DNA from: Orientallactaga sibirica
Taxonomy: Eukaryota > Chordata > Mammalia > Rodentia > Dipodidae
Direction: 5' to 3'
Length of the DNA stretch: 64,000 nucleotides
NCBI GenBank assembly: GCA_036365145.1
Contig: JAEOAD010000030.1
Span: 11,160,501-11,224,500 of the forward strand
The translations under genes and the position numbers were made by a program. The notes beneath the pieces are model-generated. The model had not been told where the DNA came from and did no database searches. It was given only the letters and a program-made list of their open reading frames with translations. How positions within the stretch are numbered: the stretch's first letter is position 1; the number at the start of each line of letters is the position of its first letter. Shown here piece by piece: positions 34,533 to 43,959 of the stretch.

Positions 34533-34567
34533 TCTTTCTCTTAAATTAATTAATTAATTAATTAATT
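34301..34567 (+). repeat. B2-like SINE, second at the same target
   Basis: Subfamily 1 body with C-rich, CT and GT microsatellites at about 34458-34535 and a (TTAA)n end. The flank after it, AAGTTAAACTCA, is a worn third target copy. Confidence 0.88.
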
Positions 34568-34898
34568 AAGTTAAACTCATTAAAAAGTCATAACATTCAC
34601 ATCTTTGATGACTTCAGTTCTAAACAAAGTCTGAAAACATTTAAGGAAATTTTGACAGACTTCCAAGAAGAAATGGATTAAACTATGATTTTGATGGCAG
34701 ATACAGATTAGAGAAAATTATATTTCTGCTAATATAAGTGTTTCTCATATTTTGTGTGTATATGTGCAGACATAGGTGTATGGTGTACATATGTTGGAGA
34801 GATGTATGTGCACATGTGTACCTATGTACATGGAGACCAGAGGTTGACATTTAGTATCTTTCTAAATTGATCTCCACCATTTTTTTTGAGAAGGTCAT

Positions 34899-35523
34899 TG
34901 TTGGGGTCCCCCCTAAGGCCAGCCCAAGAGGGACCGCAGGGTCTCTGCCGAGAAGGGGGTGAGAGGCACGGAGTCACGACACAGACTCCAGGAGTTGGGT
35001 GGAAGCAGGCAGAGGGCGAGCTGCTGCAAACTCGTTTATTCAAGAAAGTGTAGGGGGTTTTAAGGGGTTTGGCTGGCCAATCATTGTATGGGGTGGTCCC
35101 CTTCTTGTGACCAATGAAAGCCTGTCTCCAGACAGATCATCTTGCAGCAGGTTGCTCACGAGCATGGGACTGTAGCTGTTGTCACGCCAGGCCTGTGCAG
35201 GATGCCATGTCCACAGAAGCCACTTCCTGATTTCTTTTAGCATGTGGTCTGGCTAGGGCCCAACCTGCATTGTGCCATACATATCCTCCTTTTTGTTTTT
35301 ATTATTGGCAACCCTGGGAGGCATGGTTCTTTGCCAAGCCATTGTTGACCCCAGGCCCCAAGGGATCATCACATGCTATGGTGCCTGTCTTAGGTTGCCC
35401 CATCTCATGGGGTCTTACCCATCATTGACTACCCACCATCCTGGTGAGAAAACCCGAGGGGGTGTGGCCTGGTTTCTTTTAGCATGCGGTCTGGCTAGGG
35501 CCCAACCTGCATTGTGCCAAACA
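34899..35523 (-). mobile_element. ERVK/IAP-like provirus, internally deleted
   Basis: Reverse orientation. A full LTR (34899-35281, TG...CA, with TTTATT at 35035-35040, a reversed AATAAA) is followed by about 186 bp of interior. The interior starts with the reverse of a polypurine tract ('atatcctcctttttg'). A second LTR remnant (about 35468-35523) repeats 'tttcttttagcatg' to 'attgtgcca'. GGTCAT at 34893-34898 and 35524-35529 is the 6-bp target duplication of this class. Nearly all coding interior is gone, and no protein is left. Confidence 0.85.
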
Positions 35524-35943
35524 GGTCATTGAGTCTACAGCTCACCAATATTGCTATACCAGCTAGCCAGTAAGTCCTAGGGGTCTTCTGCCCTCATCTC
35601 CCCAGTGCTGGAATATAATGCATACCACCACACCTGGCATTTGTTTTTAGGACTTTTTACGTGTTTGTGTGTGTGTGCCTGTGTATGTATGTAGTGTGGT
35701 GTCTGTGATGTGTGGTGTATGCATGTGTGTATGCAGATGTGTACTCCCCATGTGGACATGTGTAGAGGTCAAAGGAAAACAGCAGGTGTCTTTCTCATAT
35801 CTTTCATTCATGTATTTCCTGGAGACAAGCTCTCTCCCACAACTGGAAGCTGCTGTCTGTCAGCCAGGAAGCCCCAACCATTCACATCCTGCCCCAACCC
35901 CTGCCACTGGTGTTACAGACATGTGTGGCCATGCCTAGGGGTT

Positions 35944-36165
35944 TTTTTTTTTTAATTTGAGAGAGACAGAGAGAGAGACAGATAGAGAATGGGCACACCA
36001 GGGCCTCTCAGCCACTGTGAATGAACACCAGACACGTGTACCTCCTTGTGCGCATGTGCAACATTGCTCGCTTGTATCACTTTTGGGACTGGCTAAATGT
36101 GGGACCTGGAGATTCCAATGGGCATTCTTAGGCTTCGCAGGCTAAGCCATCTGTCCACCCCATGC
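35944..36165 (-). repeat. B2-like SINE, subfamily 2-like
   Basis: Reverse copy: 'ttaatttgagagagacagag', 'gtgaatgaacaccagac', 'ttgtgcgcatgtgcaac', 'gcaggctaagccatctg'. Diverged. Confidence 0.7.
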
Positions 36166-36234
36166 CTAGCTTTTTATATGAGTTCTTAGTAGCTAAACTT
36201 GGTGGTCTCCAACCCAAGAGGCATTCATGCTTAA

Positions 36235-36370
36235 ATGGAAATGCTCTTAACTGCTGAGCCATTTCCCCATCCCTGCACCTGACACTTTTAACATGGATGC
36301 TGAGGTTCTGAATTCAGGTCCTCATGCTTGTGCAGCAAGAGCTTTACCCACTGATCCATCTCCCCAGCCC
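36235..36370 (-). repeat. B4/B3-like SINE fragment
   Basis: 'aggtcctcatgcttgtgcag', 'caagagctttacccactgatcc' and 'atctccccagcccc' are the reverse head of this rodent SINE type. Confidence 0.6.
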
Positions 36371-36483
36371 CAATTACTCTTAGTTTTCATGATGGAATTC
36401 TCTATGGTTATCTACCATAGCACTGCACAAAAATTATAGTGGGTTCCAGTTGCTCCATTACAAAAAAAAATTTTTTTGTTGGT

Positions 36484-36606
36484 TTTTTTTTAATCAGATC
36501 TCATATGGCCCAGGCTGGCTTAGAGCTGACAATGACCTTGCACTCCTGATCCTCTTGTCTTTTCCTCCAGAAGTCTGGGCTTACATGTATGCATCACCAC
36601 AGCCAT
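36484..36606 (-). repeat. B1 SINE, old
   Basis: 'cagatctcatatggcccagg', 'tgaccttgcactcctgatcc' and 'gtctgggcttacatg' follow a reverse B1, strongly diverged. Confidence 0.5.
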
Positions 36607-36609
36607 TGC

Positions 36610-37085
36610 TATTAGAAAAATGTGAGAACTACTGGAATCGAAGGTGAAGTACAGGATCTTCCTACATACTCAGCCAGCATTATCAAACACCTAGCTTATT
36701 TTTAAAAGAGTCACTTGTTGGTTGTACTTATTTAGTTTACCCATTTAATAGAAAATGAATAGGCTGGAGTTTCATAGAGAAGAGTGCCCTGAAGAAGTAC
36801 TCCACCCAGCCTCTCACTTCTCTTCTAAGGTAATTATAAGAGAATGTGCTGGAGGGAATGAGGAACAGTATAGAACTTTTAAGATCTGCTCTCTTTAGTA
36901 TGTTGTCTTTTTTTGTACAGATGTGTGGGTGAGGTATGTGGGCATGCCTGTGAGTATGGGTGTGCATGCAGATGTGTGCATGTACATATGAAGGGCAGAG
37001 GTTAATGTCATGTTTCTCCCTCAGTCACTCTCACCAATATGTTGTTTTATTACAAACAAGAAAATGCTATCAAAAGCATGAGTAT
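36610..37085. other. Intergenic DNA, no gene seen
   Basis: Contains a TG/CA-rich stretch around 36915-36985. No gene signal. Confidence 0.4.
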
Positions 37086-37087
37086 TG

Positions 37088-37365
37088 GACTTGAGAGGTG
37101 GCTCAGTTGTTAAAGACTCTTGATTGCAAAGCCTGACTGCCTGTGTTTGATTCCCCACTGCCTACATAATACTAGATGCACCAAGTGGTGCATACATCTG
37201 GAGTTTGTTTGCAGTAGCAAGAGGTCCTGGCATACCTACCTATTCCTTCTCTTCCCCCCTCTCTGCTTGCAAAGGAAGGGAGGAATGGTGGAAGGAAGGG
37301 AGGGAGGGAGGGAGGGAGGGAGGGAGTGAGGGAGGGAGGGAGGGAGGGAGATAGATTTTTTTTTT
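37088..37365 (+). repeat. B2-like SINE with (GGGA)n tail
   Basis: Diverged head 'ggacttgagaggtggctcag', 'tgtttgattccccactgcc', 'gtttgtttgcagtagc', then GGAA/GGGA units at about 37274-37351. Confidence 0.75.
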
Positions 37366-37373
37366 TAAACAAT

Positions 37374-37464
37374 GAAGCCTGAGAATACAGAGTGAATGCC
37401 AGGTCAGTCTGGGCTAGAGTGAGACCCTACCTCAAAAAACCAAAAAAAAAAAAAAAAAAAAAAA
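37374..37464 (+). repeat. B1 SINE, 3' half
   Basis: 'gcctgagaatacagagtgaatg' to 'gagaccctacctcaaaaaac' plus an A tail; the head is missing. Confidence 0.8.
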
Positions 37465-37465
37465 T

Positions 37466-38320
37466 GAGTATTGGTCCACAAACTCAGTTGCACAACGCAA
37501 CTTAATTTTTGTTGGAGACATCATTCTGTCAGGCATTTGTTTTGTCTTTACTCTGTATTTCTCTACATTCCAGGGATTTATATAGTACTAAGGCTGGCCA
37601 AGGGAGGGGTGTGGTCTCAATGTCTATCTATCCACGCCCGTGTCAGCTGCCACGTCTTTATTCCTTTCTGGTCTTCAGTCACTGCTCCATCAAGGTCACT
37701 TCTGACACTTTCCTCACTTGCAGCCATCAGGCTCTGCATATCTGGCTAGCGCTCTGCTAACTTGGGTGTCCTTGGATACCGAGTGCTATTCTGCTGCTCT
37801 TGCAAATACACTGGGCCAGTGAAACTTAATGGGGCCATCCAAGGTCCTTCACACCCGCAAGCCATACTGTTGGTGCCTGGGATTTACTCTCCTGTACTCT
37901 TCTTGTTCCTGGGACTACTCTGTGGAGCTTCCACTGACCTGGGCGCTAACACCAGCAAGCCCTCATGTTTTTCTACCTCCCTGGACTGAAGCAGAATGTA
38001 GAGCTCTTCTTCCTCAGGGACGGGCACCATCTTCTTTGCTTTATCTCTTTCATCCCTTCTCTTCATGTTGTTGTTTTTGGAAGGATGAGTGTGCAGGAAG
38101 CTTGGTTTGCCCTTTGGCCTTTACTACTTCTATTTATATGTAAAGTTTTGCTCTCTCTTTAGAAATTATAATGTCTATGTCTCAATGACATAGAATTTTG
38201 AACTGACTGGGACAAAAGAATCATCTGAGGATATTTTCTCACTCACTGGAAGAATAAAATATTGTTCAATAGTTTCAGGTAGGAATCACTTAACATTGAT
38301 TTAATAGCAGTAATAGAGTG
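37466..38320. other. Single-copy sequence, no gene called
   Basis: Several open frames of 60-104 codons on both strands overlap each other (37471-37749, 37829-38143). None has a recognised domain or a consistent exon. Base composition is higher in GC than the neighbourhood, so an unrecognised exon cannot be excluded. Confidence 0.4.
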
Positions 38321-38324
38321 TTTT

Positions 38325-38476
38325 AGCCAGGAGTGATGGCACATACCTTTAATCTCGGCACTTGGGAGGCTGGGGAGGGAGGATTGCCACAAGTTTAAGG
38401 CCAGACTGGGGCTACATAATGAGCTCCATGTTAGACTGTACTTTGAAAAAAGAAAAGAGAGGGGAAGAAAGACAAA

Positions 38477-38480
<4 letters not shown>
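38325..38480 (+). repeat. B1 SINE, diverged
   Basis: 'gccaggagtgatggcacatacc', 'aatctcggcacttgggagg' and a purine-rich tail leading into the AT repeat. Confidence 0.75.

Positions 38481-38481
<1 letters not shown>

Positions 38482-38527
<46 letters not shown>
38482..38527. repeat. (AT)23 microsatellite
   Basis: Perfect AT run of about 46 bp, able to form a cruciform. Confidence 0.95.
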
Positions 38528-38529
<2 letters not shown>

Positions 38530-38533
<4 letters not shown>

Positions 38534-39000
38534 GAATGTTAAAAACTGATAAGATGTGTGAAACACTAAATATTATGGATAGCAGTTCAAAATGTCAAAT
38601 CAGTTCCAAGTCAGTGATGACTTCATTTACAGTGGTGCTGGAAGATCAACCACGAAGGAGGAGGGAAGGCTCAGCTTAGGAAGAATTATTGTCCATGGAT
38701 AAAAATAAGATTAAGCATAACATGAAACACTATGTATACTTATGGAGTCTTGAGGGCATACAAGGTCTGCTTGTGTGGGGTTGGGGCTGGAAAGCATTCA
38801 GGCTTCCCTCCCTCAAGACACCAATGGCCAGCATGTCGCAGTTTCTCCAGGAAGCAAAAGGCCTTCTTGGAGGAAACTCTCTGATATTCTTTTCTATGAC
38901 TCAGGGGCTTCCCCACCTCTGCCTCATTCTATCACATAGTAAGACTCCAAATTCTTCTAACAAAATCTTTTATTTCATAAGCATCTATAAAATATGAAAA
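38530..39000. other. Intergenic DNA, no gene seen
   Basis: A 102-codon frame at 38689-38997 has no known family. Not called. Confidence 0.4.
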
Positions 39001-39013
39001 ATACAAGTTCTGG

Positions 39014-39207
39014 ACTCCAGTGATTGTTCAGCAGTTAAAGGTGCTTGCTTACAAAGCCTTATGGTTGGGGGTCTGATTCCCCAGTACCCATGTAAAAGTT
39101 AGATGCACAAAGTGATTCATGTGTCTGGAGTTTGTTTGTAGTGGCAGAAGGTCCTGGCACACCCATTTTCTCTCTCTCTCTAAAATAAATTAAAAAATTT
39201 TTTAAAT
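39014..39207 (+). repeat. B2-like SINE, first of two at one target
   Basis: Older subfamily 1 copy ('agtgattgttcagcagttaaag', 'gtttgtttgtagtggc'). Preceded by ACAAGTTCTGG at 39003-39013. Confidence 0.8.
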
Positions 39208-39218
39208 AAAAGTTCTGG

Positions 39219-39423
39219 GACTGGAGAGATGGCTTAGCAATTAAGGTACTTGTCTGAAAAGCCAAAGGACCCAGGTTTGATTCCCCAGTACCCACGTGAA
39301 GCCAGATGCACAAGGTTGCACATGTGCCTAGAGTTCCTTTGCAGTGGCTAAAGGCCCTGTTGCACCCATTATCTTTCTATATATGTCTCTTTCTCTCCCT
39401 CCCCCCTCTCTCTCAAATGAAAC
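39219..39423 (+). repeat. B2-like SINE, second at the same target
   Basis: Cleaner head ('gactggagagatggcttagc'). Preceded by AAAAGTTCTGG at 39208-39218 and followed by ACAAGTTCTG at 39424-39433. Confidence 0.88.
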
Positions 39424-39433
39424 ACAAGTTCTG

Positions 39434-40180
39434 ATTGAGGTAGAATATTAAAGGCCATTCACCAGTGCCACACTGCCCTGAAAAAGCCTTGCCGGCAGCA
39501 TGAGTGTATGTGCTCCTGTCACCCATGTATGCTTCTCCCAGGCAGTGGCTTAGCTTTCTGAGATCTGTATCACCAGTGCCTACAGGTGCTCTGGGTCTAG
39601 AGTAACCTTAGAGAGATGACAGGGAAAGGATGATTAAAGTGGGTTCAGTTCTGGTGGAGAAGACCAGGAGAAAAATGAATAGGGAATTGACTACAACAGG
39701 ATAAAAAGGATCTAGAACCAAGAACTGGGGTTTAAAAGACACCCACCACAGTTTCACAATTTAGGTTGGGTTTAAGTATCTGCTGGAAGTTGAAGTGTTT
39801 TGCATGATACTCCTGATTTCTGAAGCTGTAAGCCTTTAATAAGAACTTTACAAAGAGAACCCTATTATAGTATACAATGTATAATATTGAGGTATTATTC
39901 TAATTTGTAAAGCTACTGTTAGCAAGAATTGAGGAGAAATGTTCTTCTTTTGCTTTGCCCTTCTAGAGCATGGTAACATGTAAATGTATCTCCTAAATAC
40001 CATTGTCTAGTATTCAGCAACTCATATGTAACCCTATACAGTCAGAAAATGCATAGTTTGATCTTCTTTGCTTCATGGTGAAGTCTGCCATGTAGAGTGC
40101 ATTAATTCCTAACAGTTTGAGATGTGCACCCAAACATAGGTGTTGTGCCATCACCACCATCAGTAATCCTCAGGTCTTTT
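39434..40180. other. Intergenic DNA, no gene seen
   Basis: Apparently single-copy, AT-rich towards the right. No gene signal. Confidence 0.45.
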
Positions 40181-40187
40181 TCTATTT

Positions 40188-40312
40188 TTGTTTGTTTGTT
40201 TGTTTGTTTTCCTGGTAGAGTCTCACTCTAGCCCAGGCTGACCTAGAACTCACTCTGTTGCACCAGGCTGGCATTGAATGTTGAGATAAAAAGGTGAGTA
40301 CTGCCATGCCTG
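40188..40312 (-). repeat. B1 SINE
   Basis: Reverse copy with (GTTT)n tail, 'agtctcactctagcccagg', and a shortened middle ('caccaggctggcattgaatg'). Confidence 0.75.
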
Positions 40313-40799
40313 GCAGCTCTTTTTCTTTATTTCTTGCTGCTTTTCCTGTTTAGCAGCTCTGTTTTCTACTCCCAATTTGTTAAAAAACAAACAAACAACA
40401 ACAACAACAAAAAACTAATTCTTTAAAAATCTTCTACTGAAAATCCAAAGGCCAGATCAGTGCTCTATTCTCATTTCTAAAGAGCACTGCCTTCCCCACC
40501 CCCATCCTCCAAGATGCCATACCACCTTGGAGAGCGGTGTTTCCTAGTATCTCCTAGATATCTTGCTCATTCTCACACAGTTGGAAGGCCACTAAGTACT
40601 GGGACTGTCCAGGAGACACGTGTTCTGTCTCACACTATTCTCTCCTGGGCCTGTGTAAATGATACCTGCATCTTGTGATTACAGGCTGTTCGGATGCCTG
40701 AGGGCATCTGAGGCCTCCCTCTCTTTCCTGAGAAAGCCCATGAACAGAAAGGACAGGGTTTGGGCTTCTGTGCAAAGCCTCTTAAGAATTAATGTTGGG

Positions 40800-40957
40800 C
40801 CCAGCATGGTGGCACATGCCTTTAATCCCAGCACTTGGGAAGCAGAGGTAGAAAGATTGCTATGAGTTCAAGGCTACCCTGAGACTATGTAGTGAATTCC
40901 AGGTCAGCCTGGGCTAGAGTAAAACTTTACCTCAAAAAAACAAACAAACAAAATAAT
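40800..40957 (+). repeat. B1 SINE, first of four stacked retroelements
   Basis: 'ccagcatggtggcacatgcc' to 'gtaaaactttacctcaaa'. Preceded by AATTAATGTTGGG at 40787-40799 and followed by AATAATGTTGGG at 40958-40969. Confidence 0.9.
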
Positions 40958-40969
40958 AATAATGTTGGG

Positions 40970-41166
40970 CTAGGGAGATAGAATGTTTGCCTGCAAAGCC
41001 TAAGGACCAACCCAGTACCCATGTAAAGCCAGATGCCAAAGTGGCACATGCATCTGGAGTTCATTTACAGTGGCTATAGGTCCTGGCATACCCACTCTCT
41101 ATGTCTCTCTTCTCTCTTTCTCTCTCTGCTTGCAAATAAGTAAGTAAATAAATAAATATTTAAAAC
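40970..41166 (+). repeat. B2-like SINE, second of the stack
   Basis: 'ctagggagatagaatg' has lost part of the head; 'taaagccagatgccaaagtgg' and the CT-rich part are present. Followed by ATTAATGTTGG at 41167-41177. Confidence 0.85.
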
Positions 41167-41177
41167 ATTAATGTTGG

Positions 41178-41738
41178 AGGAGCTGGGGAAATGGCTCAGT
41201 GGTTAAAGGAACTTGCTTGCAAAGCCTGCCAGCCCAGGTTTAATTTCCTAGTAACCACGTAAAAGCCAGATGCAGAATGTGGCACATGGATCTGGAGTTC
41301 ATTCACAGTGGCAAGAGGCCCTGGCATGTTGTTGCAGTCGGGTTCACATTGCTGCCAGAAATCACCCAACCAAGAGCAGCTTTTGGGGAAAAAGGGGTTT
41401 ATTTTGGCTTACAGACTCAAAGGGAAGCTCCATGATGGCAGGGAAAATGATGGCATGAGCAGAGGGTGGATATCACCTCCTTGCCAACATAGGGTGGACA
41501 AAAGCAACAAGAGAGTGTACCAAACACAGGCAAGGGGAAACTGGCTATAATACCCACAAGCCAGCCCCCAATAATACACTGCCTCCAGGAGACGTTAATT
41601 TCCAAATCTCCATCAGCTGGGAACCTAGCATCCAGAACACCTAAGTTTATGGGGGACACCTGAATCAAACCACCACATATGTCCATTCTCTCTCTTTCTC
41701 AAATAAACAAACAAATTAAATAAAATATTTTTTAAAAA
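41178..41738 (+). repeat. B2-like SINE, third of the stack, split by an LTR
   Basis: Head 'agctggggaaatggctcag' up to 'ggccctggcatgt', then a 348-bp MaLR LTR, then 'gtccattctctctc' and an AAATAAACAAAC tail. Followed by AATTAATGTTGG at 41739-41750. Confidence 0.88.
41330..41677 (-). mobile_element. MaLR-type solo LTR inside a SINE
   Basis: TGTTGCAG...CCACCACA in reverse orientation. Target sites catgt (41325-41329) and tatgt (41678-41682) differ at one base and fit the 5-bp duplication of ERVL/MaLR elements. Same LTR type as 50958-51303 and 56085-56580. Confidence 0.88.
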
Positions 41739-41750
41739 AATTAATGTTGG

Positions 41751-41864
41751 AGCCAGGTGTGGTGACACAAGAGCAGAGGCAGGAGGATCATTGTGCTTGA
41801 GGCTACAGAGAATTTCAGGTAAACCAGGGCTAGAGTGAGACCCTGCCTTAATTAAAAAAAGAAC
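41751..41864 (+). repeat. B1 SINE, fourth of the stack, shortened
   Basis: 'agccaggtgtggtgacacaag' jumps to 'agcagaggcaggaggatc', missing the 'tttaatcccagcac' block. Ends 'gagaccctgccttaatta'. Followed by a worn target copy, AAATGTTGAG, at 41865-41874. Confidence 0.78.
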
Positions 41865-41943
41865 AAATGTTGAGATGTCCAAGGATGGTATGAGGAAAAG
41901 TGAAATTAGATCCATATCTTCTCACAATCCAGAAAGTTATCAA

Positions 41944-42105
41944 AAGTGGTGGCTCACGCCTTTAATCCCAGCACTTGGTAGGCAGAGGTAGGAGGATCGC
42001 CATGAGTTCGAGGCCACCCTGAGACTACATAGTTAATTCCAGGTGAGTCTGGACCAGAGTTAGACCCTATTTCAAAAAACAAAAAAAAAAATAATAATAA
42101 TAATA
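41944..42105 (+). repeat. B1 SINE, 5'-shortened
   Basis: Begins at 'agtggtggctcacgcc' without the usual 'gccgggc' and ends with an A-rich and (AAT)n tail. Confidence 0.88.
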
Positions 42106-42109
42106 AACT

Positions 42110-42410
42110 AATATATCTAATGAAGGTAAATATATATATGGAAGATATCTTTATATCAGAACATGAAACATAACTTTATAATGTATACTTGTTCATATTT
42201 AAATAAATAATACTGATGAAATAGCATAATAGAATATCAGATGGAAAATATAAACTGAAAAATGCTCAGTATATTTACCATCTCATGCATATTAATACTT
42301 TCTGGTTTTATAAATAAACACTCTACTTTCACTCCAGTGGTACAGAAAGATTAAACATTTGCACAAAAGGAAAACTGTACCAAGAAACTGTACTTATTCT
42401 ATTTTACTGA
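42110..42410. other. AT-rich intergenic DNA
   Basis: No gene or repeat recognised. Confidence 0.4.
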
Positions 42411-42411
42411 A

Positions 42412-42645
42412 ATGGGCTGAGGAGAGATGACTCAGTGGTTAAAGGCACTTGTTTGCAAAGCCTGCAGCCTGGGTCAGATTCCTTAGTATCCACCTAAAGC
42501 CAAATGTGCAAAGTGGAACATGCATCTGGAGTTTGTTTGCAGTGGCTAGAGGCCCTGGCATATCCATACTGTCTGTCTGTCTGTGTCTCTCTCTCTACTT
42601 ATAAATAAATTTATTTATTTATTTTTAATAAAAATATTTTTTTAA
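42412..42645 (+). repeat. B2-like SINE, subfamily 1
   Basis: 'gctgaggagagatgactcag', 'gtttgtttgcagtggctag', a (CTGT)n stretch and an AAATAAATTTATTTATT end. Confidence 0.82.
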
Positions 42646-42761
42646 ACACACTAGAACTCAAAACTCCACAAATAACTAAAAGATCGTTGTTAAAGTCTGG
42701 TGCTGCCAGAAACAAGACCACATATACATTGCTGGTGGTTTCTTTCTTTGAGCATTAAGTG

Positions 42762-42940
42762 TAGTATTTTTTTTTTTTTTTTTTTGGACTTTACTTAGTT
42801 TTTTTGAGGTAGGGTCTCACTCTGGCCCAGGCTGACCTGGAATTAACTATGCTAGTCTCAGGGTGCAGCTTTTCCAACTCAGTTGGCTGGGCAATCCTCC
42901 TACCTCTGCCTGTTTCCCAGGGAGTGCTGGGATTACGGGA
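42762..42940 (-). repeat. B1 SINE with foreign internal segments
   Basis: Reverse B1 ('gaggtagggtctcactctgg', 'caatcctcctacctctgcc', 'gagtgctgggattac') with two extra pieces: 'cagcttttccaactcag' to 'ggctggg' after 'tctcagggtg', and 'tgtttcccagg' further on. It then passes into L1 3' UTR. Confidence 0.7.
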
Positions 42941-43040
42941 CCTCCTTGGCAACAACTCACTGGAAGGTATCCCATCCCAGGTACTGAAAATTTTCTAGTA
43001 ACAGTCTACAGCTTCTAGATGTACCATTATTCAAAACAGT
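42941..43040 (-). mobile_element. L1 3'-UTR fragment, reverse
   Basis: 'aacaactcactggaaggtatcc' to 'gaaaattttctagtaacagtc' is a close match to 6348-6410 in the reverse L1 at 5390-6480. Confidence 0.8.
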
Positions 43041-43154
43041 AGTTTTTTCATATTTTTGAAGAATAATTTTTCAATGCACAGCAAAAGTTGCAAAATCTTT
43101 AAAATACTCAATGGCCATGTCTGAGAAGGGAAAATTAAAAGGACAAAATGAAGG

Positions 43155-43450
43155 TTTTGCAAACATGTTTAAATAGCTGCATGCCTTACAAGCATGAGGA
43201 CCTGAGTTCAATCCCCAGTATCCATATAAAATGCTGGATGTGGTGGCACACACCTGTAATCCCAGCACTGGAGAGGTAGAGACAGGAGGATCCCTGGAAC
43301 TCACAAGCTATGCAGTCTAGCCTAGTGAGTCCCAGGCCAGTGAGAGACATTGTCTCGAAGAATTTGGATGGCCTCCCTAAGGGTAACACTGAGGTTGTTC
43401 TCTGGCTTCCACACATACACACACGATAACATGTATTCCACACACGTGTG
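43155..43450 (+). repeat. B4/RSINE1-like composite
   Basis: 'gcatgaggacctgagttcaatcc', 'gctggatgtggtggcacac', 'agaggtagagacaggaggatcc', 'agagacattgtctcgaag' and a CA-rich end follow the known layout of RSINE1/B4A. Confidence 0.75.
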
Positions 43451-43600
43451 CAAAAACCCCAGCTCTAATCACCACTAACAGGCTTAAGTTACTGCTCAAT
43501 ATTAATAGGATAGAATATAGTATACAATTACAACTGAAAATGACTAATGTGTGGATTATAGATTCCATGGAAATCTCTATATGAAACTGACAAATGTATT

Positions 43601-43957
43601 TGTAACAGACAGCTTCAGGTTCGCTGAGATGAACTTCCAGACCAGGCACATATAGGGAGGAATGGATATTATTTATTGAAGCTTACAGATCCAGGGGAAG
43701 TTCCATAATGGCAGGAGAAGTGGCCTGCTCTTACACGACCAGGCAAGAGAGAGAAAAAAGCCAACAGCCACACAGCACCATACCCTTCAGGAACTCCCGC
43801 TAGGCACACTTGCATATGTTTACAATGGAATCCTAAACCCACCATCACACCTTAAGATCCACCCAGTGACATTGCCTCCAGCCAGGTGGCTGCAGATGCA
43901 AACAACAAACTAATAAAACACTGAATATATTGGGAGCCATACATTCAAACTACCACA
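43601..43957 (-). mobile_element. LTR-like repeat (ERVL/MaLR type), solo
   Basis: 357-bp TG...CA block, reverse, with 'ttatttattgaagcttacag', 'gaagttccataatggcagg' and 'attcaaactaccaca'. Flanks gtatt (43596-43600) and gtact (43958-43962) differ at one base. Confidence 0.6.
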
Positions 43958-43959
43958 GT

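Noticed and set aside
41178..41329. CRISPR-like or satellite array from the repeated ATTAATGTTGG
   Set aside because: Spacing is irregular and the intervening sequences are known SINE types; target duplications explain the repeats.
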